From contig OZ007016.1 in NCBI GenBank assembly GCA_963931445.1, positions 1,426,001 through 1,490,000 of the forward strand: 64,000 bases of DNA, given 5' to 3'. Below the pieces are notes generated by a model. It had not been told where the DNA came from, ran no database searches, and worked only from the letters and a program-made list of their open reading frames with translations. Both the position numbers and the translations under genes were made by a program. Below, in pieces: positions 51,469-60,116 of this stretch. The stretch comes from CALXVA01 sp944393025. GTDB lineage: Bacteria; Bacillota; Clostridia; TANB77; CAG-508. Numbering within the stretch: the stretch's first letter is position 1; each line of letters starts with the position of its first letter.

Positions 51469-52632
51469 TTATGATTTTAATTTAGATTTTGATATATTTA
51501 GTAATATTCCACACATTCCGAGCAAAATTATAAGTGCTGTTCCTCCTGCACTAAAGAAAGGCAATGAAATTCCTGTGTTTGGTATTGAATTAGTTACAAC
51601 TGCTATATTTAAAGCCACTTGAATTAAAACCAAAGTGGTAATACCTGTAGCTAATAAACTTCCAAACATATCTTCTGCTTTCATAGCTATTAGTATTCCT
51701 CTCCATATAAATAGTGCAAATAAAAGAATAACTACTACACATCCAATAAATCCTAGTTCTTCTGCCAAAATTGCAAATATAAAGTCATTTTGTGGTTCTG
51801 ATACATATAAATATTTTTGTTTGCTTTCTCCTAATCCAACACCAAATACACCACCTGATCCTATTGCATATAATCCTTGAATAGTTTGCCATCCTAATCC
51901 TGTTGCATCTTGCCATGGATCCATAAAGTTTAATATTCTTCCAAATCTAAAACTTAAATCTGCTGCTTTATCTCCAGCTGTTGATAAATATACTGCAAGT
52001 GCTGTACCACCTAGTCCTCCAACTGTAACTCCAGATACTATAAAATAAAATAGTCTACATCCTGCTACTATCATCATTACAAATGTTATTACTGTCATAA
52101 CTATACCAACACTCAAGTGATTTTGTATAAATAAAGCAATAGCTACTGGTATCATTAAATAAATCAATGGCTTAATAAAACCTTCTTTTAAATCTCTTAA
52201 TTTATCTTTATAATCTGATAAATATCCAGCAAAAAATATTATTAATCCAACTTTAGTTATTTCTGATGGTTGAAATCTAATAAATCCTAAATCTATCCAT
52301 CTTGTTGCTCCTGATGCAGAAGATCCTATTTTGGGTATTAAAACAAGTAGTAATATTCCTACTGAAAACCAATAAATTAACCAATAAAATCTTTTGTATA
52401 TATGATAATCAACTCTTGATGCAATCCACATTACTACTAATCCTAAAACTGCAAATTGTAACTGACTAATTAAATATGTATAACTATTTCCAGTTTCAGC
52501 TAATGCAGAAGGTGCACTAGCTGATAAAACCATAACTATTCCAAATGCTAATAAAATTACTATTATTATTATCAAAACAAAATCTACTTGCTTCCTTTTT
52601 TCTCGGTTTTGGCTCTTGACTTTATTTTGCAT
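51469..52632 (-). CDS. ftsW: SEDS peptidoglycan polymerase FtsW/SpoVE
   Basis: This 387-residue SEDS-family glycosyltransferase has about ten membrane helices. It has the conserved RWIDLGFIRFQPSEITKVGLI and LRFQPSE-type loop (here FIRFQPSE), QNHLSVGIVM, and NDFIFAILAEELGFIG, and the end SFFSAGGTALIILLGMCGILL. It works with a class B PBP; the SpoVD-like PBP in the same operon is the likely partner. From this sequence alone FtsW cannot be told from the sporulation paralogue SpoVE; the operon position between mraY and murG suits either. Confidence 0.95.
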   Translation of the reverse strand: MQNKVKSQNREKRKQVDFVLIIIIVILLAFGIVMVLSASAPSALAETGNSYTYLISQLQFAVLGLVVMWIASRVDYHIYKRFYWLIYWFSVGILLLVLIPKIGSSASGATRWIDLGFIRFQPSEITKVGLIIFFAGYLSDYKDKLRDLKEGFIKPLIYLMIPVAIALFIQNHLSVGIVMTVITFVMMIVAGCRLFYFIVSGVTVGGLGGTALAVYLSTAGDKAADLSFRFGRILNFMDPWQDATGLGWQTIQGLYAIGSGGVFGVGLGESKQKYLYVSEPQNDFIFAILAEELGFIGCVVVILLFALFIWRGILIAMKAEDMFGSLLATGITTLVLIQVALNIAVVTNSIPNTGISLPFFSAGGTALIILLGMCGILLNISKSKLKS

Positions 52633-52675
52633 TATTTATATCAATCCTTTCTTAAGTGTAATATTAATATTGGTA

Positions 52676-53653
52676 TTATATTATACATAAACCAATTATA
52701 CAAAATAGTAAGGTAATTATGCTAAATACTGATACTATTTTATTCTCCTTCCAACCTGATAATTCAAAGTGATGATGTATTGGTGTCATTTTAAACACTC
52801 TATTTCCAGTTTTCTTAAAATAAGCAACCTGTATCATTACAGATACTGTTTCTATTATTGGTATTATAGCTATAATCAATAATAATAATGGCATTTTTAA
52901 ATATAATGCAATACCTGCTATTGCTCCACCTAACATAAGTGATCCTGTATCTCCCATCATAACTTTAGCTGGATTTAAGTTAAATAATAAAAATCCTAAA
53001 CATGCTCCTATTAATATAGTTCCTACTGCTGTTACTTCTTTTATTCCTAATAAAATAGATATTACAGTTAAACATGTAATTATTATTGTTGTAACACTAG
53101 TAGATAATCCATCTATTCCATCTGTTAAATTAATTGCATTTGTTGTTGCAAGCATTACTAATACTGCAAATGGTATGTATAACCATATTGGAAGAATCAA
53201 ATATTCTTTTATAAATGGTATATATATTTGTGTACCCATATTAAGTACTTTTACAAGTACTATTGTATAGGCTACTGACACAACTAATAATCCTAACATT
53301 TTTGCCCTTGGGCTTAATCCTTTTGTATTTTTTAATATTAATTTTTTAAAATCATCTATAAAACCAATTAATCCAAATCCTACTGAAACACCTATTAATG
53401 GTAAAATAGCATTAGCTATTTTAGGTTGATCTTTTGCAAAATCCATGTATAAAAATCCACCTACTGCTATTAGTACCAAAATCATTATTATTCCACCCAT
53501 AGTTGGTGTTCCCTGCTTTTTCAAGTGTGATTGTGGACCTTCTTCTCTTTCAATTTGACCGACTTTTAGCTTTCTTAAAATTGGTACTATAATTAAAGAT
53601 AATATTACACTTGCTAAAAAGGATAATAGTAATATTTTGTTTTGATATTGCAT
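52676..53653 (-). CDS. mraY: Phospho-N-acetylmuramoyl-pentapeptide transferase
   Basis: MraY makes lipid I from UDP-MurNAc-pentapeptide and undecaprenyl phosphate. The 325-residue, ten-helix product has GTPTMGGIIMILVLIAVGG, the catalytic pair in GFIDDFKKL, NAINLTDGIDGLSTS, MMGDTGSLMLGGAIAG and the C-terminal TPIHHHFELSGWKENKIV. All are diagnostic. It lies between murE and ftsW; murF and murD, which often stand on either side, are absent here. Confidence 0.98.
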   Translation of the reverse strand: MQYQNKILLLSFLASVILSLIIVPILRKLKVGQIEREEGPQSHLKKQGTPTMGGIIMILVLIAVGGFLYMDFAKDQPKIANAILPLIGVSVGFGLIGFIDDFKKLILKNTKGLSPRAKMLGLLVVSVAYTIVLVKVLNMGTQIYIPFIKEYLILPIWLYIPFAVLVMLATTNAINLTDGIDGLSTSVTTIIITCLTVISILLGIKEVTAVGTILIGACLGFLLFNLNPAKVMMGDTGSLMLGGAIAGIALYLKMPLLLLIIAIIPIIETVSVMIQVAYFKKTGNRVFKMTPIHHHFELSGWKENKIVSVFSIITLLFCIIGLCII

Positions 53654-53681
53654 ATATTTTCCTCCTTTGTCTTTATTTATT

Positions 53682-55175
53682 TTATTTCTTTTTATTTTCT
53701 ACCATTTCATCTATTATTTTATTTACTATTAGGTTTTCATCAAATGGATATCTTTTTTTATTTATCTCTTGATATTGTTCATGACCTTTTCCTGCAAGAA
53801 CAATTATATCTTTTTTGTTTGCCATGCTTATTGCTTTTTTTATTGCCTCTACTCTATCTACAATACATTCATATTTTCCATTTGTCTTTTTTGTTCCTTT
53901 TTCTATGTCCATTATTATATCTTCTGGTTTTTCAGTTCTAGGATTATCTGATGTAATAATTGTATAATCTGCTACTCTTCCTGAAGCCTCTCCCATCATT
54001 GGTCTTTTATTTTTATCTCTATCTCCACCACATCCAAATACTGAAATTACTCTACCTTTTGTATATATTTTTACAGATGATAATATTTTTTCTAAACTTT
54101 CTGGTGTATGTGCATAATCAATCATTATTGTTAAACCTAATTTATTTTCTACAAGTTCACTTCTTCCTGGTACTCTTATATTTTCTAATGCTTCTTTTAT
54201 ATTTTCACTTTTGCATCCAAATTGCATAGATACAAATATTGCAGCTAATGAATTATATACACTAAATCTTCCTGGTATAGATACTTTTACCCTTTCGTTC
54301 TTATCTCCTAATTTTACTTTAAAATCCACATACTGATTTGTTACAGTAATATCTTTTGCTAATAAATCACAATGATTATCTATTCCATATGTTGAAAATT
54401 GACATTCTGGTACAAGTTTTGGAATTGTTATAGAATATACATCATCTGCATTTATAAATCCTTTTTTGCACATTTTAAACAATTTTACTTTTGAACTAAA
54501 ATACTCTTCCATATCTTGATGCTCTTTGCTACTAATATGATCTTCTGCTAAATTTGTAAATACTCCTATATCAAAATCACATCCTGCCACTCTTTCTAAT
54601 TTTAAGCTTTGTGATGATACTTCCATTACAACTGCTTCGCATTTTTCTTCTAGCATTTTACTAAATATTTCTTGTAATTTCAAACTTTCTGGTGTTGTAT
54701 TTTCGTTATCTGCAATCTTCTTATCTCCTACATATGAAGCTACAGTTCCTATTAAGCCTACTTTTATTCCCTGTTTTTGCAATATGTCTCTTATCATGTA
54801 TGTAGTAGTTGTTTTTCCCTTAGTTCCTGTAACCCCTATTAATTTCATTTTCTTTGAAGGATTTTTATAAAAATTGCATGCTGCTATTGCTAAAGCATAT
54901 CTTGTATCCTTTGTTAAAACTAAAACTATATCTTCTGGAAATTCTTTTATTTTATTTTTATCAAATTCATTTTCTTGAGCTAATATTACTTTTGCACCAT
55001 TTTTTATTGCATCCATAATATGTTCATGTCCATTTGTTTCAAAGCCTTTTATTGCTACAAACATATCATTTTCTTCTACATCTTTAGAATTATTTTTAAT
55101 ATTTTTAACATTTATATCTATATTGCCTTTTACCTTTAAATCTTCTAATCCTAATAGAATACTTTTTAAATCCAT
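53682..55175 (-). CDS. murE: UDP-N-acetylmuramoyl-L-alanyl-D-glutamate--diaminopimelate ligase
   Basis: MurE adds the third residue of the peptidoglycan stem peptide. The 497-residue product has the ATP site IGVTGTKGKTTTTYMI and NENTTPESLKLQ. The specificity motif is DNPRTEKPEDI; the DNPR form is the meso-diaminopimelate type. A late GKGHEQYQEI follows. The choice of DAP is thus inferred from the motif. It lies 28 bases upstream of mraY. Confidence 0.97.
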   Translation of the reverse strand: MDLKSILLGLEDLKVKGNIDINVKNIKNNSKDVEENDMFVAIKGFETNGHEHIMDAIKNGAKVILAQENEFDKNKIKEFPEDIVLVLTKDTRYALAIAACNFYKNPSKKMKLIGVTGTKGKTTTTYMIRDILQKQGIKVGLIGTVASYVGDKKIADNENTTPESLKLQEIFSKMLEEKCEAVVMEVSSQSLKLERVAGCDFDIGVFTNLAEDHISSKEHQDMEEYFSSKVKLFKMCKKGFINADDVYSITIPKLVPECQFSTYGIDNHCDLLAKDITVTNQYVDFKVKLGDKNERVKVSIPGRFSVYNSLAAIFVSMQFGCKSENIKEALENIRVPGRSELVENKLGLTIMIDYAHTPESLEKILSSVKIYTKGRVISVFGCGGDRDKNKRPMMGEASGRVADYTIITSDNPRTEKPEDIIMDIEKGTKKTNGKYECIVDRVEAIKKAISMANKKDIIVLAGKGHEQYQEINKKRYPFDENLIVNKIIDEMVENKKK

Positions 55176-55274
55176 TCTATAAATTCCCCTTTCTCAATTT
55201 TATAATATGCCGTTTACATTATATAACTAATTTTTTTTTTTGTATATAGTTTAACATTTTTTTCTTACTTATTT

Positions 55275-57422
55275 TTAATATTCTACAATTATATTTGTAT
55301 TTTCATATACTTTTATACCATCTTTTGGTATTTGATTTGTTATTATTTTTTCTGAAACATCATCTTCATTAATATTTTCATACTTTATTCCTAATTTCAT
55401 TTCTTTTAATTTCTCTTTTGCTTCTGAAATAGTCATACCTATTAAATTTGGAGTTTCTACTTCTGTTCTTATATCTTCTTGTTTAATATTATCTTCTTGT
55501 ATTTCTAAATATGGAAGTACCTCTCCTAAAACTTGTGAACCTATTGGCGCCGCTACACCTCCTCCTTGGTGTCCCCCCTCACCTGTAGGATTATATAAAG
55601 TTATTAAAACAACTACTTGTGGATCTGATATTGGAGCTACTCCAATAAATGATGTTACATATTTTCCTGTATTAACACCATCTTCTGATGTTCCAGTTTT
55701 TCCCCCTACTAAATACCCTTGAACTTGTGCATTTTTTCCTGTTCCTTCTGCCACAACTGTTCCCATCATACTCAAAACATCACTAGCAGTTTCTTTTGAA
55801 ATTACATTTTTTATTTCTTCTATTGGTATTTCTCTAACCTCTCCAGTTTGACTATCTATAATTTCTTTTACAATACGAGGTTTAACATATGTACCATTAT
55901 TTGCTATTGTGCTTACTGCAGTTATCATTTGCAAAGGTGTTATTTCAAATCTCTGACCGAAAGAAATAGTTGCAAGTTCAATAGGTCCTACTTTTTCTTC
56001 TTTTAAAAATATGCTACTTGCTTCTCCTGGAAGATCTATTCCTGTTTTTCTTAATAGACCAAATTTTTCAAGATAATCATAATATTTACTAACACCTATT
56101 TGCTGTCCTAATCCTATAAATACAGGATTGCATGAATTCATAAGTGCTTGCCTTAAACTTTCTGGTCCATGAGGATTATAGTATCTCCAACAACTAATTC
56201 TAACACCAGCAATTGTTATTCCCCCAGTACAACAAAACTCACCTTCTTTATCTGTTGTAGTTATTCCTTCTTCTAATGCAGCTGATGCTGTAATTAGCTT
56301 AAATGTTGAACCTGGTTCATAAGTATCTGCTACTGCTTTGTTTCTCCATACTTTTTGCATTTCTTTTATCTGTTCAGTTTCAGATAAATTATTCCAATTT
56401 GGTTTTAATTCATCAATTATTGTTTCATAAGGAGTATTTAAATTGTAATCTGGATAACCAGCCATTGCTAAAATATCTCCAGTTTTCGGATTCATTACTA
56501 TTATATTTCCACCATCTGTACATTTATTGTCTATACATGCTTCTTTTAAATATTTTTCTGCTATTCCTTGTATTGTCGCGTCTATACTTAATACTAAACT
56601 ATTTCCATCTATTGCTGAAATATATTCTTCTCCTTCACCTTCTATTTCTCCTCCATTTGCATCTGTCACTTTTGTTATTTTTCCTTTTTCTCCTTGAAGT
56701 TCTTCTTCATAAATTGCTTCAATTCCATCTAATCCTTGATTATCATAGCCACAGAATCCAATTACTTGTGATGCTAAACTGTTATATGGATAATATCTTT
56801 TAGTATCTTCATCAATATTTATTCCAATTTCTATATTATTATCGCTCATCCAAATTCTCAATTCATCAGATTTATTTTTTTCTACTCTTTTAGCTATTGT
56901 TTCAATTGAACTATTTTTACTTACTTTTTTTAAAACCTTTTCATATTCCAAATTAAAAATATTTGCTAGAGCTCTTGCAACTTTTTCTTTATTTTCTTTT
57001 GCTATATTATTTGGATTTACAGTTATTGTATTTACAGTACTACTTACTGCTAATATATTTTTACCAGTTGCATCATATATTGTTCCTCTTTTAGGGCTTA
57101 TGGCTCTATCCATACTCTGCTGTATTAATGCCATTTGGCTTAATTTATCTCCATCAATAAATTGAATCCATGCTATTCTTATTACAAATAATAATGAACC
57201 TATAATTGAAAAAGTTAATAAAATTAATAATCTTTTTCTTCTACTTTTATCACTATTCTTTTTTTCTATTTTATTTTTTTCCTGCTTAATTTCTTTTTCA
57301 TATTTTTTATTTTTTCTATTTTTTATTTTCTTTTTTATTTTTTCTAAAGTTTCTCCTTTTGCTTTTTTTTCATTTAATAATATTTTTTGTCTTGGTGTCA
57401 TCTTTTTCATATATTTTCTCAT
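55275..57422 (-). CDS. Class B penicillin-binding protein with PASTA domain (SpoVD/FtsI-like)
   Basis: This 715-residue transpeptidase crosslinks septal or spore peptidoglycan. It has a ~60-residue Lys-rich tail, one membrane helix (RLLILLTFSIIGSLLFVIRI) and a pedestal domain beginning KRGTIYDATG. The transpeptidase domain has the active Ser in EPGSTFKLITASAALE, SCN in LMNSCNPVFIGLG and KTG in VGGKTGTSEDG. One C-terminal PASTA domain follows (VETPNLIGMTISEAKEKLKE). A single PASTA domain and the position after ftsL suit SpoVD or the division FtsI; these cannot be separated. Upstream lie an intrinsic terminator and a hairpin that overlaps its ribosome site. Confidence 0.95.
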   Translation of the reverse strand: MRKYMKKMTPRQKILLNEKKAKGETLEKIKKKIKNRKNKKYEKEIKQEKNKIEKKNSDKSRRKRLLILLTFSIIGSLLFVIRIAWIQFIDGDKLSQMALIQQSMDRAISPKRGTIYDATGKNILAVSSTVNTITVNPNNIAKENKEKVARALANIFNLEYEKVLKKVSKNSSIETIAKRVEKNKSDELRIWMSDNNIEIGINIDEDTKRYYPYNSLASQVIGFCGYDNQGLDGIEAIYEEELQGEKGKITKVTDANGGEIEGEGEEYISAIDGNSLVLSIDATIQGIAEKYLKEACIDNKCTDGGNIIVMNPKTGDILAMAGYPDYNLNTPYETIIDELKPNWNNLSETEQIKEMQKVWRNKAVADTYEPGSTFKLITASAALEEGITTTDKEGEFCCTGGITIAGVRISCWRYYNPHGPESLRQALMNSCNPVFIGLGQQIGVSKYYDYLEKFGLLRKTGIDLPGEASSIFLKEEKVGPIELATISFGQRFEITPLQMITAVSTIANNGTYVKPRIVKEIIDSQTGEVREIPIEEIKNVISKETASDVLSMMGTVVAEGTGKNAQVQGYLVGGKTGTSEDGVNTGKYVTSFIGVAPISDPQVVVLITLYNPTGEGGHQGGGVAAPIGSQVLGEVLPYLEIQEDNIKQEDIRTEVETPNLIGMTISEAKEKLKEMKLGIKYENINEDDVSEKIITNQIPKDGIKVYENTNIIVEY

Positions 57423-57431
57423 GATTTTGTC

Positions 57432-57469
57432 CTTTCATAAAATAATTATATTAATTAATTTTATGAAAG
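57432..57469 (-). promoter_or_regulatory. Hairpin covering the PBP ribosome-binding site
   Basis: Perfect 12-base arms CTTTCATAAAAT and ATTTTATGAAAG surround a 14-base loop. On minus the second arm ends inside the Shine-Dalgarno AAAGGA of the PBP gene, so the folded form would hide the ribosome site. Confidence 0.5.
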
Positions 57470-57473
57470 AAAA

Positions 57474-57514
57474 TAAAAAAAAGACTAAAATATATATATA
57501 ATATTTCAGTCTTT
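57474..57514 (-). terminator. Intrinsic terminator overlapping the ftsL stop
   Basis: Arms AAAGACT (57508-57514, on minus) and AGTCTTT (57480-57486) with a 21-base AT-rich loop are followed on minus by a run of seven further Ts. It lies inside the mraZ-murG gene string, between ftsL and the PBP gene. Confidence 0.65.
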
Positions 57515-58019
57515 ATTTTCCAAAAATAAAATCTACTAATTCTTCAAACCAATTTTTTTCTTCTTCTAAAACCACTTCTTCACTTGCAGTTTCTATATAA
57601 TCTTCTTTATCTAAACTAACATATATTTTTTGGCTATTATCTAATTTTTGCATTCCTAATTTTTGTTCTGCCATTTTTTCAATATTAGATAAATTCAAAC
57701 TATTCTCTAAATTAACTTTTAATTGTTCATTTTCTTTTTCTATAGCTGCTAAATTAGATTTTAATTTTTCATTTGCATTAAAATTTTCATTTATTAAAGA
57801 GTTTCTATAACCTATAACAAGTAAACTAGCAAATATTAAACATATATATGTTATTATTTTTATTTGGCTTTTAATTTGTTTTTTAGTATTAATACTTTTT
57901 TGTTTTTTACTAATTGATGAAGACTTTTTTTGATATTGTCTTTTTATTGGTTTATATTCTGTTTCTACTTTACGGGGGCTAGTTTCATATTGGTATTTAC
58001 TATACCTATAATATGCCAT
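57513..58019 (-). CDS. ftsL: FtsL-like division protein (septum-formation initiator type)
   Basis: This 168-residue bitopic protein is in the ftsL position between rsmH and the class B PBP. It has a ~50-residue basic cytoplasmic part, one helix (IKIITYICLIFASLLVIGY) and an external coiled coil (AAIEKENEQLKVNLENSLN). It also has the short motif IEKMAEQKLGMQKLD, which resembles the end of FtsL/DivIC coiled coils. An acidic tail finishes with a possible amphipathic end (NWFEELVDFIFGK). Identity rests on architecture and neighbours because FtsL sequences diverge strongly. Confidence 0.85.
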   Translation of the reverse strand: MAYYRYSKYQYETSPRKVETEYKPIKRQYQKKSSSISKKQKSINTKKQIKSQIKIITYICLIFASLLVIGYRNSLINENFNANEKLKSNLAAIEKENEQLKVNLENSLNLSNIEKMAEQKLGMQKLDNSQKIYVSLDKEDYIETASEEVVLEEEKNWFEELVDFIFGK

Positions 58020-58051
58020 AAGTTATTTTCACCTCTTTTACTTAATATTTT

Positions 58052-58991
58052 TTACTCTTTTGTTAATTTTTCAAATATTCTTAATTTAGCACTTTTACTT
58101 CTACTATTTTCTGTTTGTTCTTCTAAATTTGGCAATATTGGTTTTTTAGTTAAAATTTTTCCATATGATTTATAATTACATACACAATAAGGTAAATCTT
58201 TTGGGCATGTACATCTTCCTTCTGCTTCTATAAAAGCTTCTTTTACAATTCTATCTTCTAAAGAATGAAATGTAATTACAGCTAATCTTCCTTTTTCTTT
58301 TAATAATTTTATTGAATTTAATACAGTATTATATAATGGTTCTAATTCGTTATTAACTTCAATTCTAATAGCTTGAAATGTTCTTTTAGCCGGATGTCCA
58401 TCATTTTGCTTTGATTTTGGAATTGAATTTTTAATAATTTCTACTAATTGTTCTGTAGTTTCTATTTTTTTATTTATTCTTTGTTTACAAATATTTTTAG
58501 CAATTAACTTAGAAAATTTTTCTTCACCATATTTATATATAATATCTGCTAATCTTTCTTCTGAATATTCGTTTACTACATCTTCTGCAGTTAATTTTTG
58601 AGTTTTGTCCATTCTCATATCTAGTTTAGAATTTCCAATATAGCTAAATCCTCTATTTACTTCATCTAATTGATATGATGACACTCCTAAATCTAATAAA
58701 ATTCCATCTACTTTTTCTATATTTATAGAAGATAATATTGTATATATCTCATCATGATTTCCATGAATATATTTAACATTTTTGTATTTTTCTAATCTTT
58801 TCTTTGCCGCTCTTAATGCTTCTTCATCTCTATCTATTCCTATAAGTAAACCATTTTCAGATAGTCTTTTTATAATTTCTTCACTATGTCCTGCTCCTCC
58901 GAAGCGTTCCATCTACATATATTCCATCTGGATTTATGTTTAGTCCTTCTATTGTTTCATTTAATAATACTGGTTTATGTTTAAACTCCAA
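58052..58991 (-). CDS. rsmH: 16S rRNA m4C1402 methyltransferase, with a frameshift near its N-terminus
   Basis: RsmH methylates C1402 in the 16S decoding site. From 58912 downward the frame is intact: FGGAGHSEEIIKRL, LLDLGVSSYQLDEVNRGFSY, HPAKRTFQAIRIEVNNEL and ITFHSLEDRIVKEAF. The family's first ~28 residues (EFKHKPVLLNETIEGL...YVDGT) are found in another frame, starting at a TTG at 58991 with GAGGTG upstream. The two are joined by one extra C near 58903 (ACGCTTC instead of ACNTTC). An internal ATG at 58912 would make a protein lacking part of motif I. A sequence error is likely, since the gene is otherwise undamaged. Confidence 0.9.
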
Positions 58992-59017
58992 ATTGCACAC
59001 CTCATAGTTAAAAAATT

Positions 59018-59045
59018 ATTATAACACAAGCAGTTGGCATAACAA
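59018..59045 (-). promoter_or_regulatory. Promoter of rsmH
   Basis: On minus, TTGTTA at 59045-59040, a 16-base spacer and TATAAT at 59023-59018, with TG one base before the -10. It lies ~27 bases before the rsmH start. A hairpin CAAGCA-GTTGG/CCAAC-TTGCTTG at 59026-59066 overlaps the -35, so access could be regulated. Confidence 0.55.
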
Positions 59046-59079
59046 ATATATACCAACTTGCTTGTTATTTGCTTACTAT

Positions 59080-59360
59080 ATAATTTTATCTTTTGTTTAA
59101 TTTTTCTTTTGTTCATTAATTACTTTTCTTTGGTAAATATTTATGTATAAACAATCAACATTTTATCTTTTGAGAATTAAAATATCTTTTGTTTAATTAA
59201 ACTTTTTATTTTGATCTTTTGTTTAATTTTTCTTTAGTAAATAACATTTTTTATCTTTTGTTAAATTTTTTTCTTCTATCTTTTGCATATTTAAATTTCT
59301 TCTTTAGTTTAATTTATTATCTTATCTTTTTGTAAACAAATGGGTTATCTTTTGTGTTTT
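59080..59360. repeat. CAAAAGAT motif array between mraZ and rsmH
   Basis: This 407-base gap holds seven exact copies of ATCTTTTG (plus; CAAAAGAT in the transcript) and one near-copy with an extra T, at irregular spacings of about 25-75 bases. Most are followed by TTTAATT. Between them are looser relatives such as TTTCTTTAGTAAATA. There is no open frame with coding character. The array is not CRISPR-like. Confidence 0.75.
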
Positions 59361-59398
59361 CTAATTTTATCATTTGTAATATATAAACTTTTTTAAAG

Positions 59399-59830
59399 TT
59401 ATATACCTAACATTGTCATATTTTCAGCAATTTCATCAGCTGAAATATTTTCATCACTATTGTATTTTTTCCATTTTTCTTTGTTCCAAATTTCAATTCT
59501 AGTACCTACACCGATTATTGCAACTTCTTTTTCCATTTCTGCATAATCTCTTAAGTTACTAGCAATTAAAAATCTACCTTGCTTATCTATTTCGCATTCT
59601 GTAGCTCCTGATAAGAAAAATCTTACAAAATCTCTTGCATTTTTGTTTGTAAGTGGAAGTGTTTTTAATTTTTCTTCAAAGTTTGTCCATTCATTTTGTG
59701 AAAATCCAAATAAGCACCCATCAAGTCCTTTAGTTATTATAAATTTTTCTCCTAAGCATTCTCTTAATTTAGCTGGCATTATTAATCTGCCTTTAGCATC
59801 TAGAGAATGTTCATATTCACCGATAAGCAC
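59399..59830 (-). CDS. mraZ: Transcriptional regulator MraZ
   Basis: MraZ is the AbrB-fold repressor of the division and cell-wall cluster, acting as a ring-shaped oligomer on repeated boxes. The 143-residue product has the two MraZ half-domains: GEYEHSLDAKGRLIMPAKLR at the start and GATECEIDKQGRFLIASNLR in the middle, each with the DXXGR motif. The GTG start has AAGAGGTG upstream. It leads the cluster, and its own operator boxes overlap the transcription start, so autoregulation is expected. Confidence 0.97.
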   Translation of the reverse strand: MLIGEYEHSLDAKGRLIMPAKLRECLGEKFIITKGLDGCLFGFSQNEWTNFEEKLKTLPLTNKNARDFVRFFLSGATECEIDKQGRFLIASNLRDYAEMEKEVAIIGVGTRIEIWNKEKWKKYNSDENISADEIAENMTMLGI

Positions 59831-59857
59831 TTAGTTTCACCTCTTTCTATTTTTAAA

Positions 59858-59888
59858 CCACTTTTTACCACTTCTCTCCACTTCACTT
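59858..59888 (-). promoter_or_regulatory. MraZ operator (AAGTGG boxes with 10-base spacing)
   Basis: On minus, three exact AAGTGG boxes occur at 59883-59878, 59873-59868 and 59863-59858, one helical turn apart. A partial AAGTGA box lies five bases further upstream. Tandem GTGG-type boxes spaced by ten bases in front of mraZ are the known MraZ binding pattern, including AAAGTGG-type boxes in other low-GC bacteria. They lie just downstream of the -10. Confidence 0.85.
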
Positions 59889-59890
59889 AA

Positions 59891-59919
59891 ATTTTAATAC
59901 AAGTATTAATAAAATGCAA
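59891..59919 (-). promoter_or_regulatory. Promoter of mraZ
   Basis: On minus, TTGCAT at 59919-59914, a 17-base spacer and TAAAAT at 59896-59891. The expected start point falls within the MraZ boxes. Confidence 0.8.
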
Positions 59920-59962
59920 GTATTTTTTTAAATTTTTTTAATTTTTTTATAAAAAGTTAATT

Positions 59963-60004
59963 AAAAAATTAAATTCTATTCAAATAAAAGTAAATAGAAT
60001 TTAA
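59963..60004 (-). terminator. Terminator upstream of mraZ, for the pilin-lectin transcript
   Basis: Perfect 12-base arms TTAAATTCTATT (59969-59980) and AATAGAATTTAA (59993-60004) are followed on minus by six Ts. It closes the preceding gene ~280 bases past its stop, after the hairpin cassette. Confidence 0.75.
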
Positions 60005-60116
60005 TTGTATTTAATATTTTGTCATAAAAATAAACCCTCCTTATTAAACTTTTTTTGTCTAATAATTGGGGTTCACTTCATTTTTTGTGTTCTATTTTTC
60101 AAATTAACTTTTCTTA

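Noticed and set aside
53642..54229. Leu/Phe/Tyr-rich plus-strand frames opposite mraY and murE
   Set aside because: They mirror the AT-rich codons of the real minus-strand genes and have no coding character of their own.
59080..59360. Possible CRISPR array
   Set aside because: The repeated unit is only eight bases and spacing is irregular; there are no cas genes nearby.
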